Shown here in pieces: positions 17,565 to 25,845 of a stretch of DNA of 64,000 bases. A program made the position numbers and the translations under genes. The stretch is from Streptomyces globisporus (GTDB taxonomy: Bacteria; Actinomycetota; Actinomycetes; Streptomycetales; Streptomycetaceae), in NCBI GenBank assembly GCA_014649555.1, contig BMTG01000003.1, positions 434,001-498,000 on the forward strand. The letters run 5' to 3'. Under the pieces are notes generated by a model. That model ran no database searches. It saw nothing but the letters and a program-made list of their open reading frames with translations, and was not told where the DNA came from. Numbering within the stretch: the stretch's first letter is position 1; each line of letters begins with the position of its first letter.

Positions 17565-18550
17565 GGGCAGCCATCGTCGAAGCCGTGGGCAAGGTCTCCG
17601 TGACCACCGTCCCGGACCCCACACCCGGCCCGCGCGACGTGGTCGTCAAGGTGGCGTCGTGCGGGCTGTGCGGCACCGATCTGCACATCCTCCAGGGCGA
17701 GTTCGCGCCGACGCTGCCAATCGTGCCGGGTCATGAGTTCGCCGGGGAGGTCGTGGGCCTCGGCACGGACGTCACCGAGCTGTCCGTCGGCGACAAGGTG
17801 GCCGTGGACCCCTCGCTGCACTGTCACGAGTGCCGCTACTGCCGTTCCGGCCGGGGCAACCTCTGCGACAACTGGGCGGCGATCGGCGTGACCGTGCCCG
17901 GGGGCGCTGCCGAGTACGCGGTGGCGCCCGTCGCCAACTGCGTACGCCTGCCGGAGCACATCGACGTCCGGGACGCGGCGCTGATCGAGCCGCTGTCCTG
18001 CGCGGTGCGCGGCTACGACGTCCTGAACGGCAACCTCGGGGCTCAGGTGCTGATCTACGGGTCCGGGACCATGGGGCTGATGATGCTGGAGCTGGCCAAG
18101 CGCACCGGCGCGGCTTCGGTGGACGTGCTGGACATCAACGCACAGCGGCTGGCGACCGCGACGACGCTCGGCTGCACCGGGGCCGCGGCCCGCGCCGAGG
18201 AGCTGGACCGCCCGGGCGGCTGGGACGTCGTCATCGACGCCACCGGCAACGCGGGGGCGATCCAGGACGGGCTGGGGAGGGTCGCCAAGGGCGGGACGTT
18301 CCTCCAGTTCGGGGTCTCCGACTACGCCACGACGGCGGTGATCGAGCCGTACAAGATCTACAACCAGGAGATCACCATCACGGGGTCGATGGCGGTCCTG
18401 CACAGTTACGAGCGGGCCGCCGCGCTCTTCGCGAGCGGGGTGCTGGACGCGTCGGTGTTCATCAGCGACCGGCTGCCGCTGGAGCAGTACCCGCAGGCGA
18501 TCGAGCGGTTCCAGGCGGGGATCGGCCGCAAGATCGTGGTGGAGCCGTGA
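17561..18550 (+). CDS. Zinc-dependent polyol (sorbitol-type) dehydrogenase
   Basis: A 329-residue medium-chain dehydrogenase, starting at ATG 17561 inside the preceding stop. Catalytic zinc ligands are Cys37 and His58-Glu59 (SCGLCGTD, PGHEFAGE). The structural-zinc lobe shows HCHECRYC and a further Cys at 102. The Rossmann glycine pattern is YGSGTMG, followed by an acidic DVLDIN that favours NAD+. It probably oxidises the imported sugar alcohol to a ketose for the downstream kinase. The precise polyol (mannitol, sorbitol or arabitol) cannot be settled from sequence. Confidence 0.92.
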   Translation: MRAAIVEAVGKVSVTTVPDPTPGPRDVVVKVASCGLCGTDLHILQGEFAPTLPIVPGHEFAGEVVGLGTDVTELSVGDKVAVDPSLHCHECRYCRSGRGNLCDNWAAIGVTVPGGAAEYAVAPVANCVRLPEHIDVRDAALIEPLSCAVRGYDVLNGNLGAQVLIYGSGTMGLMMLELAKRTGAASVDVLDINAQRLATATTLGCTGAAARAEELDRPGGWDVVIDATGNAGAIQDGLGRVAKGGTFLQFGVSDYATTAVIEPYKIYNQEITITGSMAVLHSYERAAALFASGVLDASVFISDRLPLEQYPQAIERFQAGIGRKIVVEP

Positions 18551-19491
18551 CGGACACCGCGTCCTCGGATCCCGGGCCCGGCCGGGACCCCGGCTCGGTC
18601 CTGGTGCTCGGTGAGGCGCTGGTGGATCTGGTGCCGGCCGGGAAGGACGCCGCGGTCCGGGTGGCCCAGCCGGGCGGTGCGCCGGCGAACGTCGCGGTGG
18701 GTCTGGCCCGTCTCGGCGGGCGGCCGTCCTTCGTGGGCGGGCTCGGCGACGACGCCTTCGGCAGCCGCATCGAGGCGTGGCTGACCGGGGCGGGCGTCGA
18801 TCTCTCGCTGAGCGCCCGCCCGCCGCTGCCCACCGCGCTCGCGGTGGCCGACCCGGGTGAGCACGGGAACACGTACCGCTTTCATCTCGGCGACACGGCG
18901 ACCTTCGCGCTGCCCGACCGCACGGCGGAGGTGTCGCGTTTCGGCTCGGTGTACGTCGGCGGGCTCGCCGCGGTCGTCGAGCCGGCGGCGGAGGTCGTGG
19001 CCGCCACCGCCCGGGCGGCCGCGCGCAGCGGTGTGCTCGCGGTGGACCCCAATGTGCGCGAGGACCGCACCCTGGACCCCGTACGGAGCCTGGAGCGGCT
19101 GCGTGAGCTGTGCGGGCTCGCACGGGTCGTGAAGGCGAGCGACGAGGATCTGGTACGGCTGTGGCCGGACGAGGAGCCGGAGGCGAGCTGCCGGAGGCTC
19201 GCCGGGCAGGGTCGGCTGGTGGTGCTGACCCGGGGTGCCCGGGGCGCCACCGCGTACGTCCAGGACGCTCCGGCGGTCTCCGTCCCCGCCCTGGCGGTGC
19301 GGGTGGTGAACACCATCGGCGCGGGTGACGCGTTCATGGCGGGGATGCTGGCCTGGCTGGGGGCGGAGACCGGGTGGCGGACCGGGCTGTCCGGTGCGGA
19401 GGCACGGTCGATGCTGGAATACGCGGCCGCGACGGCCGCCTCGGTCTGCGCCAGGGCAGGAACGGAACCCACGGCCCCGCTTGGGGTGTGA
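18547..19491 (+). CDS. PfkB-family carbohydrate kinase (fructokinase-like)
   Basis: A 314-residue ribokinase/PfkB protein with a GTG start overlapping the dehydrogenase stop (GTGA). PfkB signature 1 is PGGAPANVAVGLARLGGRPS (about residues 40-59). The catalytic signature NTIGAGDAFMAG near residue 257 contains the base Asp. It should phosphorylate the ketose made by the dehydrogenase, for example fructose to fructose-6-phosphate, completing the import-oxidise-phosphorylate pathway and generating a plausible DeoR effector. Confidence 0.92.
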   Translation: MTDTASSDPGPGRDPGSVLVLGEALVDLVPAGKDAAVRVAQPGGAPANVAVGLARLGGRPSFVGGLGDDAFGSRIEAWLTGAGVDLSLSARPPLPTALAVADPGEHGNTYRFHLGDTATFALPDRTAEVSRFGSVYVGGLAAVVEPAAEVVAATARAAARSGVLAVDPNVREDRTLDPVRSLERLRELCGLARVVKASDEDLVRLWPDEEPEASCRRLAGQGRLVVLTRGARGATAYVQDAPAVSVPALAVRVVNTIGAGDAFMAGMLAWLGAETGWRTGLSGAEARSMLEYAAATAASVCARAGTEPTAPLGV

Positions 19492-19560
19492 ACCGGGCGC
19501 ACACCGGGCATCAGGAGGTGGACCCGAGTTCCGCACGGCCCTCCCCCGGCCCACGGAAAC

Positions 19561-19604
19561 CGCCGCGGCCCCGCCGGACCGATCGGTCCGGCGGGGCCGC
19601 GGCG
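19561..19604. terminator. Bidirectional terminator, 44-base perfect palindrome
   Basis: Positions 19561-19580 are the exact reverse complement of 19585-19604, with self-complementary GATC between. It lies between the convergent kinase gene and bL37 gene and should terminate both. It is among the longest perfect dyads in the window. Confidence 0.8.
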
Positions 19605-19616
19605 CGTCCCGGCCTT

Positions 19617-19694
19617 TCAGCTCTGCGGACGCTTGCCGTGGTTCGCGCCGTTCTTGCGGCGGGCCTTCTTCTTGCGACGTCGCTTCGAGGACAT
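19617..19694 (-). CDS. Ribosomal protein bL37
   Basis: A 25-residue very basic peptide: MSSKRRRKKKARRKNGANHG followed by KRPQS. It starts at ATG 19694 behind a near-perfect AAGGAGGG site. The ANHGKRP ending and composition match actinobacterial bL37, a tiny large-subunit protein found by structural work on mycobacterial ribosomes. It is a single-gene unit ending at a large palindromic terminator. Confidence 0.82.
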   Translation of the reverse strand: MSSKRRRKKKARRKNGANHGKRPQS

Positions 19695-19750
19695 CGAACC
19701 CTCCTTATCTGCTCGGTGCCTTGGTGCGGACGGTCAGGCGGGTGAGGTCA

Positions 19751-19766
19751 CCCGGTGATCACCGGG
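19751..19766. promoter_or_regulatory. 16-base perfect palindrome between bL37 and VOC genes
   Basis: CCCGGTGATCACCGGG is fully self-complementary. It lies 57-72 bases upstream of the bL37 start and about 100 bases after the VOC stop, both on the minus strand. With no spacer it is more likely an operator than a hairpin terminator. Confidence 0.35.
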
Positions 19767-19861
19767 CCGCCTACCCAACCACACCGTGGCAAACACCCGC
19801 TGCGCGTGCAACCGGCGGTGCGGGGCCGGGCGGGGGTGGACTGATGTGCGGAGACCGCCGA

Positions 19862-20248
19862 TCAGGGCCGGTAGCGCAGGGGGTGGTCGTCCGGCACCTC
19901 GACGACGGCGATCCGCACACCGTCGGGGTCCTCGATCCACATCTCGACGAGCCCCCAGGGCTCGCGTTTCGGGGGTCGCAGGACGGTGACGCCCTTGGCC
20001 CGCAGTTCCTCGTGGGCTGCCTCGGCGTCGTCGACCTGGAGCCAGATCTGTACGGCCGAGGAGGGCGGCTCCTCGCACCGGCCGGAGACCTCCAGGAATC
20101 CGCCGCCGAGGAAGTAGACCGTTCCGCGCTCGGGGCCCGTACCGAATTCACGGTAGACGGCGAGGCCCAGGGCCTCGCCGTAGAAGGCGCGGGAACGGTC
20201 GGGGTCGGTGGGGTGGAGCAGGATCCTGCTGCCCAGTACATGCACCAT
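19862..20248 (-). CDS. VOC-superfamily (glyoxalase/bleomycin-resistance-like) protein
   Basis: A 128-residue protein with two beta-alpha-beta-beta-beta modules: ILLHPTDPDRSRAFYGEALG at the start and ARDPDG-like IEDPDGVRIAVVEV near the end. Such proteins are metal-dependent lyases, isomerases or dioxygenases, or drug-binding proteins; members this small usually dimerise. One possible metal ligand is the Glu near the C-terminus (EMWIEDPDG). Its isolated position gives no substrate clue. Confidence 0.85.
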   Translation of the reverse strand: MVHVLGSRILLHPTDPDRSRAFYGEALGLAVYREFGTGPERGTVYFLGGGFLEVSGRCEEPPSSAVQIWLQVDDAEAAHEELRAKGVTVLRPPKREPWGLVEMWIEDPDGVRIAVVEVPDDHPLRYRP

Positions 20249-20299
20249 GGGCCGAGCGTACGCCGCCGCCCCGCGGAGCGGCGGTTCCTGCGGGATCCG

Positions 20300-20728
20300 T
20301 CAGTTGCTCAGTTCGTCGATGAAGTCCTCCGTGCACCGGTCCTCGGCGGCCTGCCCGTTGGCCCGGTCCACACAGCTCTCGAAGTCCTTGAACTCCTGGG
20401 AGTTGAACACGGAGACGGCCACCACGAGGACGATCGCCGACCCGATGAGCCCGAGGGCACCGAACACGGCACCGACTATGGCCATCACGCGACGCGGTGC
20501 GCGGCCCCGGCGGGTGCGGAGCGCGGCGATGATGCCGAAGACGACGGCGAGCAGGCCCAGGAGCAGTCCGCCGACGACGGTCCAGAAGAACAGGCAGGCG
20601 AGGAGGCCGAGCACCAGGGCGGCGACGGCGAAGCCGTTCGTCCGGGCGGGCTGCTGGCCGCCGTAGGAGTCGTGGTCGGATACGGGCGGCGCCGAGTAGG
20701 GGGAATCCGGGTACGAGGGAAGGGACAT
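20300..20728 (-). CDS. DUF4190-domain membrane protein
   Basis: A 142-residue protein. ATG 20728 is chosen with a GGAG site upstream. A disordered Pro/Ser/Tyr-rich N-terminus (about 35 residues) leads to NGFAVAALVLGLLAC, the start of a DUF4190 pair of membrane helices (residues 33-65 and 78-105) linked by a short Arg-rich loop. An extracytoplasmic tail has two cysteines. Such proteins are abundant in streptomycetes and of unknown function. Confidence 0.82.
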   Translation of the reverse strand: MSLPSYPDSPYSAPPVSDHDSYGGQQPARTNGFAVAALVLGLLACLFFWTVVGGLLLGLLAVVFGIIAALRTRRGRAPRRVMAIVGAVFGALGLIGSAIVLVVAVSVFNSQEFKDFESCVDRANGQAAEDRCTEDFIDELSN

Positions 20729-20814
20729 CGGGAGGGTGCTCCTGTTCTCCTGGCTTCCCGTCCACCTGCCCCGTGGCCCGGCCGCCATTCCGCCGTTCGG
20801 TCACGCTCCGGCAA

Positions 20815-21378
20815 CTACCTCCCCTGACCAGGCGCTGTCCGGCGGAGGTCGGCCGACAGGTGGTGCTGGAGCGGCCGGCCGACCGCGGCGAGGTCGTGGA
20901 CGAAGGCGAGCGTGTCCGGCTCCGTCAGGGTGTAGCGGCGGCGGGTGGCGTCGACCTGCTTGGCGGTGGGGGCGAGGGAGACCTGTTCGGTGGCGAGGTC
21001 GACGGCGCCGTCGCGGGCGTGGCCGGAGAGGATCTCCGCGATGCCGGTGGGCTGGGTGATCAGGGCTTCCATCCGGCCGTCCGGCTGCAGCCGCCACCAG
21101 CCGGTCTCCCGGGCGGACGGCCGCAGGGGGTTCCCGTCCGCGTCGAGCAGCCAGGCCCGGGCCTCGTACGCGAGGAAGGGCCGCCCGTCGTGGCTGAACG
21201 TGACCTCCTGCGCGTACGTGAAGTCCGCCTCCAGCGTCGGATACCCGCCGCTCCCCGTGCCCCGCCAGGTGCCGAGGAATCCGGTCACCGGGGCGAGCAG
21301 GGGGTGCGGCGCGGGGGACGCCTCGGTGCTCAGCGCGTCGGGGAAGGGAAAGGGGACGTCGCGGACGGGATGGTTCAT
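20815..21378 (-). CDS. Nitrobindin-like FABP-family heme protein
   Basis: A 187-residue beta-barrel protein. ATG 21378 is chosen because the family core ([16 protein letters not shown], residues 31-46) then sits at its usual distance from the start. The nitrobindin signature GxWxGxGxGxYP is intact, and the C-terminal HHLSADLRR holds the His expected to ligate heme b. Nitrobindins bind NO and isomerise peroxynitrite to nitrate, suggesting a cytoplasmic nitrosative-stress role. A hairpin separates it from the MbtH gene upstream. Confidence 0.87.
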   Translation of the reverse strand: MNHPVRDVPFPFPDALSTEASPAPHPLLAPVTGFLGTWRGTGSGGYPTLEADFTYAQEVTFSHDGRPFLAYEARAWLLDADGNPLRPSARETGWWRLQPDGRMEALITQPTGIAEILSGHARDGAVDLATEQVSLAPTAKQVDATRRRYTLTEPDTLAFVHDLAAVGRPLQHHLSADLRRTAPGQGR

Positions 21379-21459
21379 GCGGGGGTGCGCTCCTGAATCC
21401 GTCGGGGCCGGTGCAGGATCGCAGCCTAGGGGGTGTGCGGTCACGGTGTGGCGAGCACG

Positions 21460-21495
21460 CCGATGGCCCCGCGCCCGGGGGGGCGGGGCCATCGG
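21460..21495 (-). terminator. Hairpin downstream of mbtH-like gene
   Basis: CCGATGGCCCCGC (21460-21472) pairs perfectly with GCGGGGCCATCGG (21483-21495) around a ten-base G-rich loop. It lies 27 bases after the MbtH stop on the minus strand. Confidence 0.7.
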
Positions 21496-21521
21496 ACAGA
21501 GGGCGCGTCCGATACCGGCTC

Positions 21522-21740
21522 TCAGGCGGAGTCGGCAGCCGTGCTCTCGATCAGGCTCTTGGGCCGCAGGTCGGTCCAGTTCTGTTCGACATAGTCCAGG
21601 CAGGCCTGACGGGTGCTCTCCGGGTGCGCCACGGTCCATCCGGAAGGCACCTCGGCGAACGCCGGCCACAAGGAGTGCTGCCCCTCGTCGTTGACGAGCA
21701 CCAGGTAGGTGCCGTCCTCGTCATCGAACGGATTGGTCAC
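21522..21740 (-). CDS. MbtH-family protein (orphan)
   Basis: A 72-residue protein. GTG 21740 follows GGAGGAAGCG and gives the canonical [10 protein letters not shown] start. Family-defining residues are present: [14 protein letters not shown], and [17 protein letters not shown]. MbtH proteins are small chaperone-like activators that bind adenylation domains of nonribosomal peptide synthetases. No NRPS gene is in the window, so it acts on an enzyme encoded elsewhere. A siderophore synthetase is likely, because the next gene upstream is a siderophore-interacting protein with an iron box. Confidence 0.95.
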   Translation of the reverse strand: MTNPFDDEDGTYLVLVNDEGQHSLWPAFAEVPSGWTVAHPESTRQACLDYVEQNWTDLRPKSLIESTAADSA

Positions 21741-21879
21741 CGCTTCCTCCACAACTTCACGTAAGGCTGCCTCTACTTGGCGAAGCGACCCTACCCATCC
21801 CTACGTGATCACCCCACCGGATTTCACAACTCACCAGCACGCCTGGGGATTTCACTGCCCCATCGGGGGGCCTGGCCGG

Positions 21880-22779
21880 TCAGAGCCCGAGGTCGCTGAG
21901 GCGGGCCTCGTAGCGGATGGTGAGGTCCTCGGTCTCGCCGCCCGCCACAGGGTTGTCCCAGAGGGCCTCCAGCTCGGCCCGGACGGCGTCGGGCAGCGCC
22001 TCGTACCGCTCGGACCAGGTGTCGGAGTTCGGTATCCAGTAGCCGACGACCTTGAAGCGTTCGGCCGGGAGCCCCAGCTCACGCCGGAGGTAACGGCGCA
22101 CGGCACGCAGGGCGTTGGTCTCCCCGGCCACCCAGACGTACCCGCCCGCGAGGTCCGTGCCGGGCGGCACGGCGGCGGCGACCAGGTCGGCCAGGCGGCT
22201 CGGTCCGTGGCCGTTGCCGCCGTAGGCCCAGGTCACCTTGGAGTCGGCCGCTTCGTGCAGCGACAGCACGGCCGAGGGGTCGGGCGCTTCCAGGACAACC
22301 CGGGTCCGGACATGCCCGGGAGTGTTCTCCAGCAGCCGGGCGGCGGCGGGCAGACCGGTCTGGTCGGCGACCAGCACCTGCCAGGAGAGATCGTCCGGAG
22401 GGCTGTAGAGCCCGGTGGGATCGTTGACGCCCACGACGTCGCCGGGTCGCGCCTCGGCGGCCCAGCCGGACGCCACACCCCCCTCGTGCAGCACGAAGTC
22501 GATGTCGATCTCGCCCGCCTCCGGACGGACGGCACGGATCGTGTACGTGCGCATCGGCGCGACGGGCTGTCCATCGGGGGTCTCCCAGCCGCCCTGCTCG
22601 GTGGTCCGGGGCAGGGAGACGTCGGTGCGGTCCGGGCCGTGCGGGAGGAAGATCCGCACGTACTCGTCGCCGACCCCGGTGGTGCGGAAGCCCGCAAGAC
22701 CCTCTCCGTGGAGGGTGACGCGGGTCATGCTCGGGGTGAGCGGCTGCACTCGGGCGACGACGGCTCGATGGATCGTCAT
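21880..22779 (-). CDS. Siderophore-interacting protein (ferric-siderophore reductase, FAD-dependent)
   Basis: A 299-residue ViuB/SIP-family flavoprotein. ATG 22779 is preferred over the GTG six bases upstream because AGGGG then sits at a normal distance. FAD-binding RTYTIR and the NAD(P)H-side WVAGETNALRAVRRYL and VGYW motifs are visible. These enzymes release iron from ferric siderophores in the cytoplasm by reduction. A DmdR/IdeR-type iron box lies about 70 bases upstream, so expression should rise in low iron. The MbtH gene follows on the same strand 140 bases away and may be cotranscribed. Confidence 0.92.
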   Translation of the reverse strand: MTIHRAVVARVQPLTPSMTRVTLHGEGLAGFRTTGVGDEYVRIFLPHGPDRTDVSLPRTTEQGGWETPDGQPVAPMRTYTIRAVRPEAGEIDIDFVLHEGGVASGWAAEARPGDVVGVNDPTGLYSPPDDLSWQVLVADQTGLPAAARLLENTPGHVRTRVVLEAPDPSAVLSLHEAADSKVTWAYGGNGHGPSRLADLVAAAVPPGTDLAGGYVWVAGETNALRAVRRYLRRELGLPAERFKVVGYWIPNSDTWSERYEALPDAVRAELEALWDNPVAGGETEDLTIRYEARLSDLGL

Positions 22780-22849
22780 GGACACTGCCCCTTCGTACGC
22801 GTGGTCGGCCTGAGCGCCTCGCCCGCGGGGACGAGAGAACCGATTGGAC

Positions 22850-22868
22850 TTAGGTCAGCCTAACCTTC
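22850..22868. promoter_or_regulatory. Iron box (DmdR1/IdeR-type operator)
   Basis: On the minus strand the 19 bases read GAAGGTTAGGCTGACCTAA, matching the actinobacterial iron-box consensus TTAGGTTAGGCTCACCTAA at all but three positions. It sits 71-89 bases upstream of the siderophore-interacting protein start. Iron-loaded DmdR1 would repress that gene. Confidence 0.85.
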
Positions 22869-22877
22869 CGCACGCAT

Positions 22878-22912
22878 CGGTTCGAGACCGCTGCGCAGCG
22901 GTTCGAGACCGC
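22878..22912. repeat. Tandem 14-base direct repeat with central palindrome
   Basis: CGGTTCGAGACCGC occurs at 22878-22891 and 22899-22912, exactly 21 bases apart. The junction forms the palindrome CCGCTGCGCAGCGG. It lies in the divergent gap between the siderophore-interacting protein and the S66 peptidase, next to the iron box. Function unknown: tandem operator or duplicated element. Confidence 0.5.
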
Positions 22913-23022
22913 ACTGCCCTGACGGCGGCATCCGCTTCACGCTCGGGCCCAGGCGGGGCGCGGCTCACGCCCGGGCGAAATCCGCTGACGCTGCACGGGG
23001 ACGCCATGCCAGAATCCACCGC

Positions 23023-24051
23023 ATGCCCGTTCGATACCCGCGCCCCCTGCGTCCCGGTGACCGCGTCGGCGTCACCTCCCCTTCCAGCGGAGTGCCCGGG
23101 GAACTGCGCGAGCGGCTCGCCGTGGCGGTGCGCGATGTGGAGGCGCGGGGGTACGAGGTCGTCGTCGGCCGGTGCATGGACGGCTCCGGTCATGTAAGCG
23201 CGCCCGCGGCCGACCGGGCGGCCGAGCTTACGGCGATGCTGACGGATCCCGGCATCCGGGCCGTGGTGCCGCCGTGGGGTGGGGAGACCGCCATCGACCT
23301 GCTGCCGTTGATCGACTGGGAAGCGGTGCGGGCGGCGGAGCCGACGTGGCTGGTGGGCTACTCGGACATGTCGACGGTGATGACGCCGCTGACCCTGCTC
23401 ACCGGGGTGGCGACCCTGCACGGGAACAACCTCATGGACACCCCGTACGGGACGCCGGAGGGACTGGTGTCCTGGTTCGACATCGTCGCCGCCCCGCCGG
23501 GCCACCGTTTCACCCAGATCCCACCGGAACGGCACCGGGCCTCGGGCTGGGACGACTGGGCGAAGCACCCCGACGCCCGTACGTTCACGCTCGACATCCC
23601 GGGCCGGTGGACCCGGCTGGACGGCAGCGGCGACGTGGACGTCGAGGGGCGGCTGATCGGGGGCTGCGTCGAGATGCTGTGCAACCTCACCGGAACGCCG
23701 TACCTCGACACCTCGGCGTTCGCCCGGGCCCACGCCCCGGAAGGACTTCTCGTCTACGTGGAGGCCGCCGGCGACGACGCGCTCGCCATCTGCCGCTATC
23801 TGCACGGGATGCGCATGGCCGGATTCTTCGACGCCGCGAACGCCGTGCTCGTCGGCCGGACGTCGGCTGCGGACACCGCCTCGCTCACCCAGCACCAGGC
23901 CGTGCTGGACGCGCTCGGACCGCTGAACGTGCCGATCGTCGCCGACGTCGAATGCGGCCATGTGCCGCCGTACCTGCCGCTCGTCAACGGGGCCCGGTGC
24001 CGGGTCGTGCACACCGCCACGCGCAGCGAGGTGACGCAGACGCTCGCCTGA
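23023..24051 (+). CDS. S66-family LD-carboxypeptidase / MccF-like serine peptidase
   Basis: A 342-residue member of the S66 family. The Ser nucleophile is in LVGYSDMST, the Glu in VEAAGDD and the His in ECGHVPPYLP, forming the Ser-Glu-His triad. LdcA members trim peptidoglycan tetrapeptides during recycling, while MccF members cleave microcin-C-like acyl adenylates. The WFDIVAAPPGH insert region and length fit the MccF-like branch about as well. No signal peptide, so it acts in the cytoplasm. Single gene. Confidence 0.88.
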   Translation: MPVRYPRPLRPGDRVGVTSPSSGVPGELRERLAVAVRDVEARGYEVVVGRCMDGSGHVSAPAADRAAELTAMLTDPGIRAVVPPWGGETAIDLLPLIDWEAVRAAEPTWLVGYSDMSTVMTPLTLLTGVATLHGNNLMDTPYGTPEGLVSWFDIVAAPPGHRFTQIPPERHRASGWDDWAKHPDARTFTLDIPGRWTRLDGSGDVDVEGRLIGGCVEMLCNLTGTPYLDTSAFARAHAPEGLLVYVEAAGDDALAICRYLHGMRMAGFFDAANAVLVGRTSAADTASLTQHQAVLDALGPLNVPIVADVECGHVPPYLPLVNGARCRVVHTATRSEVTQTLA

Positions 24052-24113
24052 CGGCCGACGGTGGACGCAGCCCGGGCCGGAGGGGCCGCCCCGCACAAGG
24101 TGGCGGGGCCGGG

Positions 24114-24677
24114 TCAGTTCTCGGCGAGCACCGCGTCGATCTCGCCCAGGAAGTCGTCCAGGTCTCCTGGGTTCCGGGAGGTGATCAGCGGCCAGCCCTC
24201 GGCGTCGTCGCGGACCACCGGCTTGTCGACCCAGGTGCCGCCCGCGTTGGTGATGTCGGTCCGCAGCGAGGCGTACGAGGTCAGCGTCTTGCCGCGGACG
24301 TAGCCGCCCTCGATCAGCGCCCACGGCCCGTGGCAGATGGCGGCCACCGGCCGGCCGGAGGCGGCGAACGAGCTGACGATCCGGGTGGTGGCGTCCTCCA
24401 GGCGCAGCGAGTCGGCGTTCAGGGTGCCGCCCGGGACGAGGAGGAGGTCGTACGCGGCGGGGTCGACGTCGTCGAGGGTGAGATCGGGCCGGACGGTCTC
24501 GCCGGGATCACGGTCCCCGACGAGGGTGCGGATCTCATCGGCTGAGACCGCCGCCACGCTGACCTGCGCTCCGTGGTCGCGCAGGTGCTTCACGGGGACG
24601 ACGAGTTCGTCCTGCTCGACGCCGTAGTTGGTGACGACGGCCAGGATCCGGCGGTCGTCGAGGGCGTTGGTGGACAT
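24114..24677 (-). CDS. DJ-1/PfpI-family type-1 glutamine-amidotransferase-like protein
   Basis: A 187-residue protein. ATG 24677 follows GGAGCAGTCC. The nucleophile elbow AICHGPWAL contains the conserved Cys, and DLLLVPGGTLNAD is the usual preceding loop. This resembles YhbO/PfpI stress proteins, which are proposed deglycases, chaperones or hydrolases of aldehyde adducts. It lies 49 bases downstream of the gamma-glutamylcysteine-ligase-like gene in what appears to be one sigma-B-driven operon, fitting an oxidative- or osmotic-stress role. Confidence 0.88.
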   Translation of the reverse strand: MSTNALDDRRILAVVTNYGVEQDELVVPVKHLRDHGAQVSVAAVSADEIRTLVGDRDPGETVRPDLTLDDVDPAAYDLLLVPGGTLNADSLRLEDATTRIVSSFAASGRPVAAICHGPWALIEGGYVRGKTLTSYASLRTDITNAGGTWVDKPVVRDDAEGWPLITSRNPGDLDDFLGEIDAVLAEN

Positions 24678-24726
24678 GGACTGCTCCGTTCCTCTGATGG
24701 CTGATGGGGGTTGGCGGGTGAGTGGT

Positions 24727-25818
24727 TCATCCGGCCGTGATGCGAACGCATTCGGCCACCGTGTCGCGCAGGCTTCCGGTCCGCGCCAGGGTCTCGCGCT
24801 GGATCCGTGCCCCGTTCCCGCGCCGGACCACGGTGGCGAGGGCCTTCTCCGCGGCTTCCAGGTCCCCGCTGTCCGCCAGGGCGTCCCGGACATGGTCCAG
24901 CAGCGCCGCGAGGACATCGGGCGCGGGCTCCGGCCGCCAGGTCCGGGGGTGGACCAGCCGGCTCTCGAGACCCGAGCGGCCCGCCTGCCAGGAGGCCGCG
25001 CGCAGCAGGGACGTACCGATCCCCTGCGGCGGCTCACCGGCCCGCCACTCCCGGGCGGCCGTCTCCACCAGTCCCCGAATCAGGGTGGCCAGCAGCACGG
25101 TGTCGGCCGGGTCCAGACAGACGTCCGCGATCCTGACCTCCACCGTGGGGTAGCGGTGCGAGAGGCGCGCGTCGAAGTAGACCATCCCCTCGTCCTTGAG
25201 CACTCCGGTGGCGACCAGGGACCGCACGCCGGTGTGGTACGCCTCGGCGGAGCCGTGGACGTCCACCGGGCCGGCCGAGGGCCACCGGCCCCACACCTGG
25301 CTGCGGTAGCTGCTGTACCGGCTGTCCTGTCCCTGCCAGAACGGTGAATTGGCGCTGAGGGCGAGCAGGACGGGCAGCCAGCAGCGCATCCGGTCGAGCA
25401 CGGCGACGCCCTCCTCGTCCGAAGCCACCGAGACATGGACGTGGCAGCCGCAGGTCAGCTGCTCCTGGGCGGTGAGACCGAAGCGCTCCGCCATCCACCG
25501 GTACCGCTCCCCCGTGCCGATCTTCGGGCTCACAGGGAGCGGTGAGGTCGCCAGGGCCGCGACCGACGCCCCGGCGTCGGCGGCGTGCTGGACCGCCTGG
25601 GCACGCCACCGGCGCACCGAGTCGGCGAGCTCTCCCATGTCCGCGCAGGGATGCGTGGAGAACTCCAGCTGCTGGCGGTGCAGCTCCGCCTCGAAGGGCG
25701 ACTCCCCGGCCGTGTCCTTCTCTGCGATCGCCAGCACCGCCGATGACAGCGCCCGGGCCTCCCCGCTGTCCTCGTCGACCAGCAGCAATTCTTCCTCGAC
25801 TCCCACCGTGCGGACCAC
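24727..25818 (-). CDS. YbdK-type carboxylate-amine ligase (glutamate-cysteine ligase family 2)
   Basis: A 363-residue GCS2-family enzyme. GTG 25818 follows GGGAGGCCCC. The family start GVEEELLLVD, the ELHRQQLEFST segment, CGCHVHVSV and the TVEVRIADV segment are present. E. coli YbdK has weak gamma-glutamylcysteine synthetase activity in vitro. Streptomycetes use mycothiol rather than glutathione, so the real amine acceptor is uncertain. The gene is 27 bases downstream of the DUF5133 gene and upstream of the DJ-1-like gene, suggesting a three-gene stress operon. Confidence 0.88.
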   Translation of the reverse strand: MVRTVGVEEELLLVDEDSGEARALSSAVLAIAEKDTAGESPFEAELHRQQLEFSTHPCADMGELADSVRRWRAQAVQHAADAGASVAALATSPLPVSPKIGTGERYRWMAERFGLTAQEQLTCGCHVHVSVASDEEGVAVLDRMRCWLPVLLALSANSPFWQGQDSRYSSYRSQVWGRWPSAGPVDVHGSAEAYHTGVRSLVATGVLKDEGMVYFDARLSHRYPTVEVRIADVCLDPADTVLLATLIRGLVETAAREWRAGEPPQGIGTSLLRAASWQAGRSGLESRLVHPRTWRPEPAPDVLAALLDHVRDALADSGDLEAAEKALATVVRRGNGARIQRETLARTGSLRDTVAECVRITAG

Positions 25819-25845
25819 GGGGCCTCCCCTTCGACGCTCGGCAGA

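Noticed and set aside
21741..21879. Possible iron box before the MbtH gene (around CGTAAGGCTGCCTCTAC)
   Set aside because: Only about 11 of 19 positions match the consensus; the strong box is at 22850-22868.
24052..24113. Hairpin between the S66 peptidase and DJ-1-like genes
   Set aside because: CCCCGCAC/GTGGCGGGG pairs only with a bulge and a short stem; too weak to list as a terminator.
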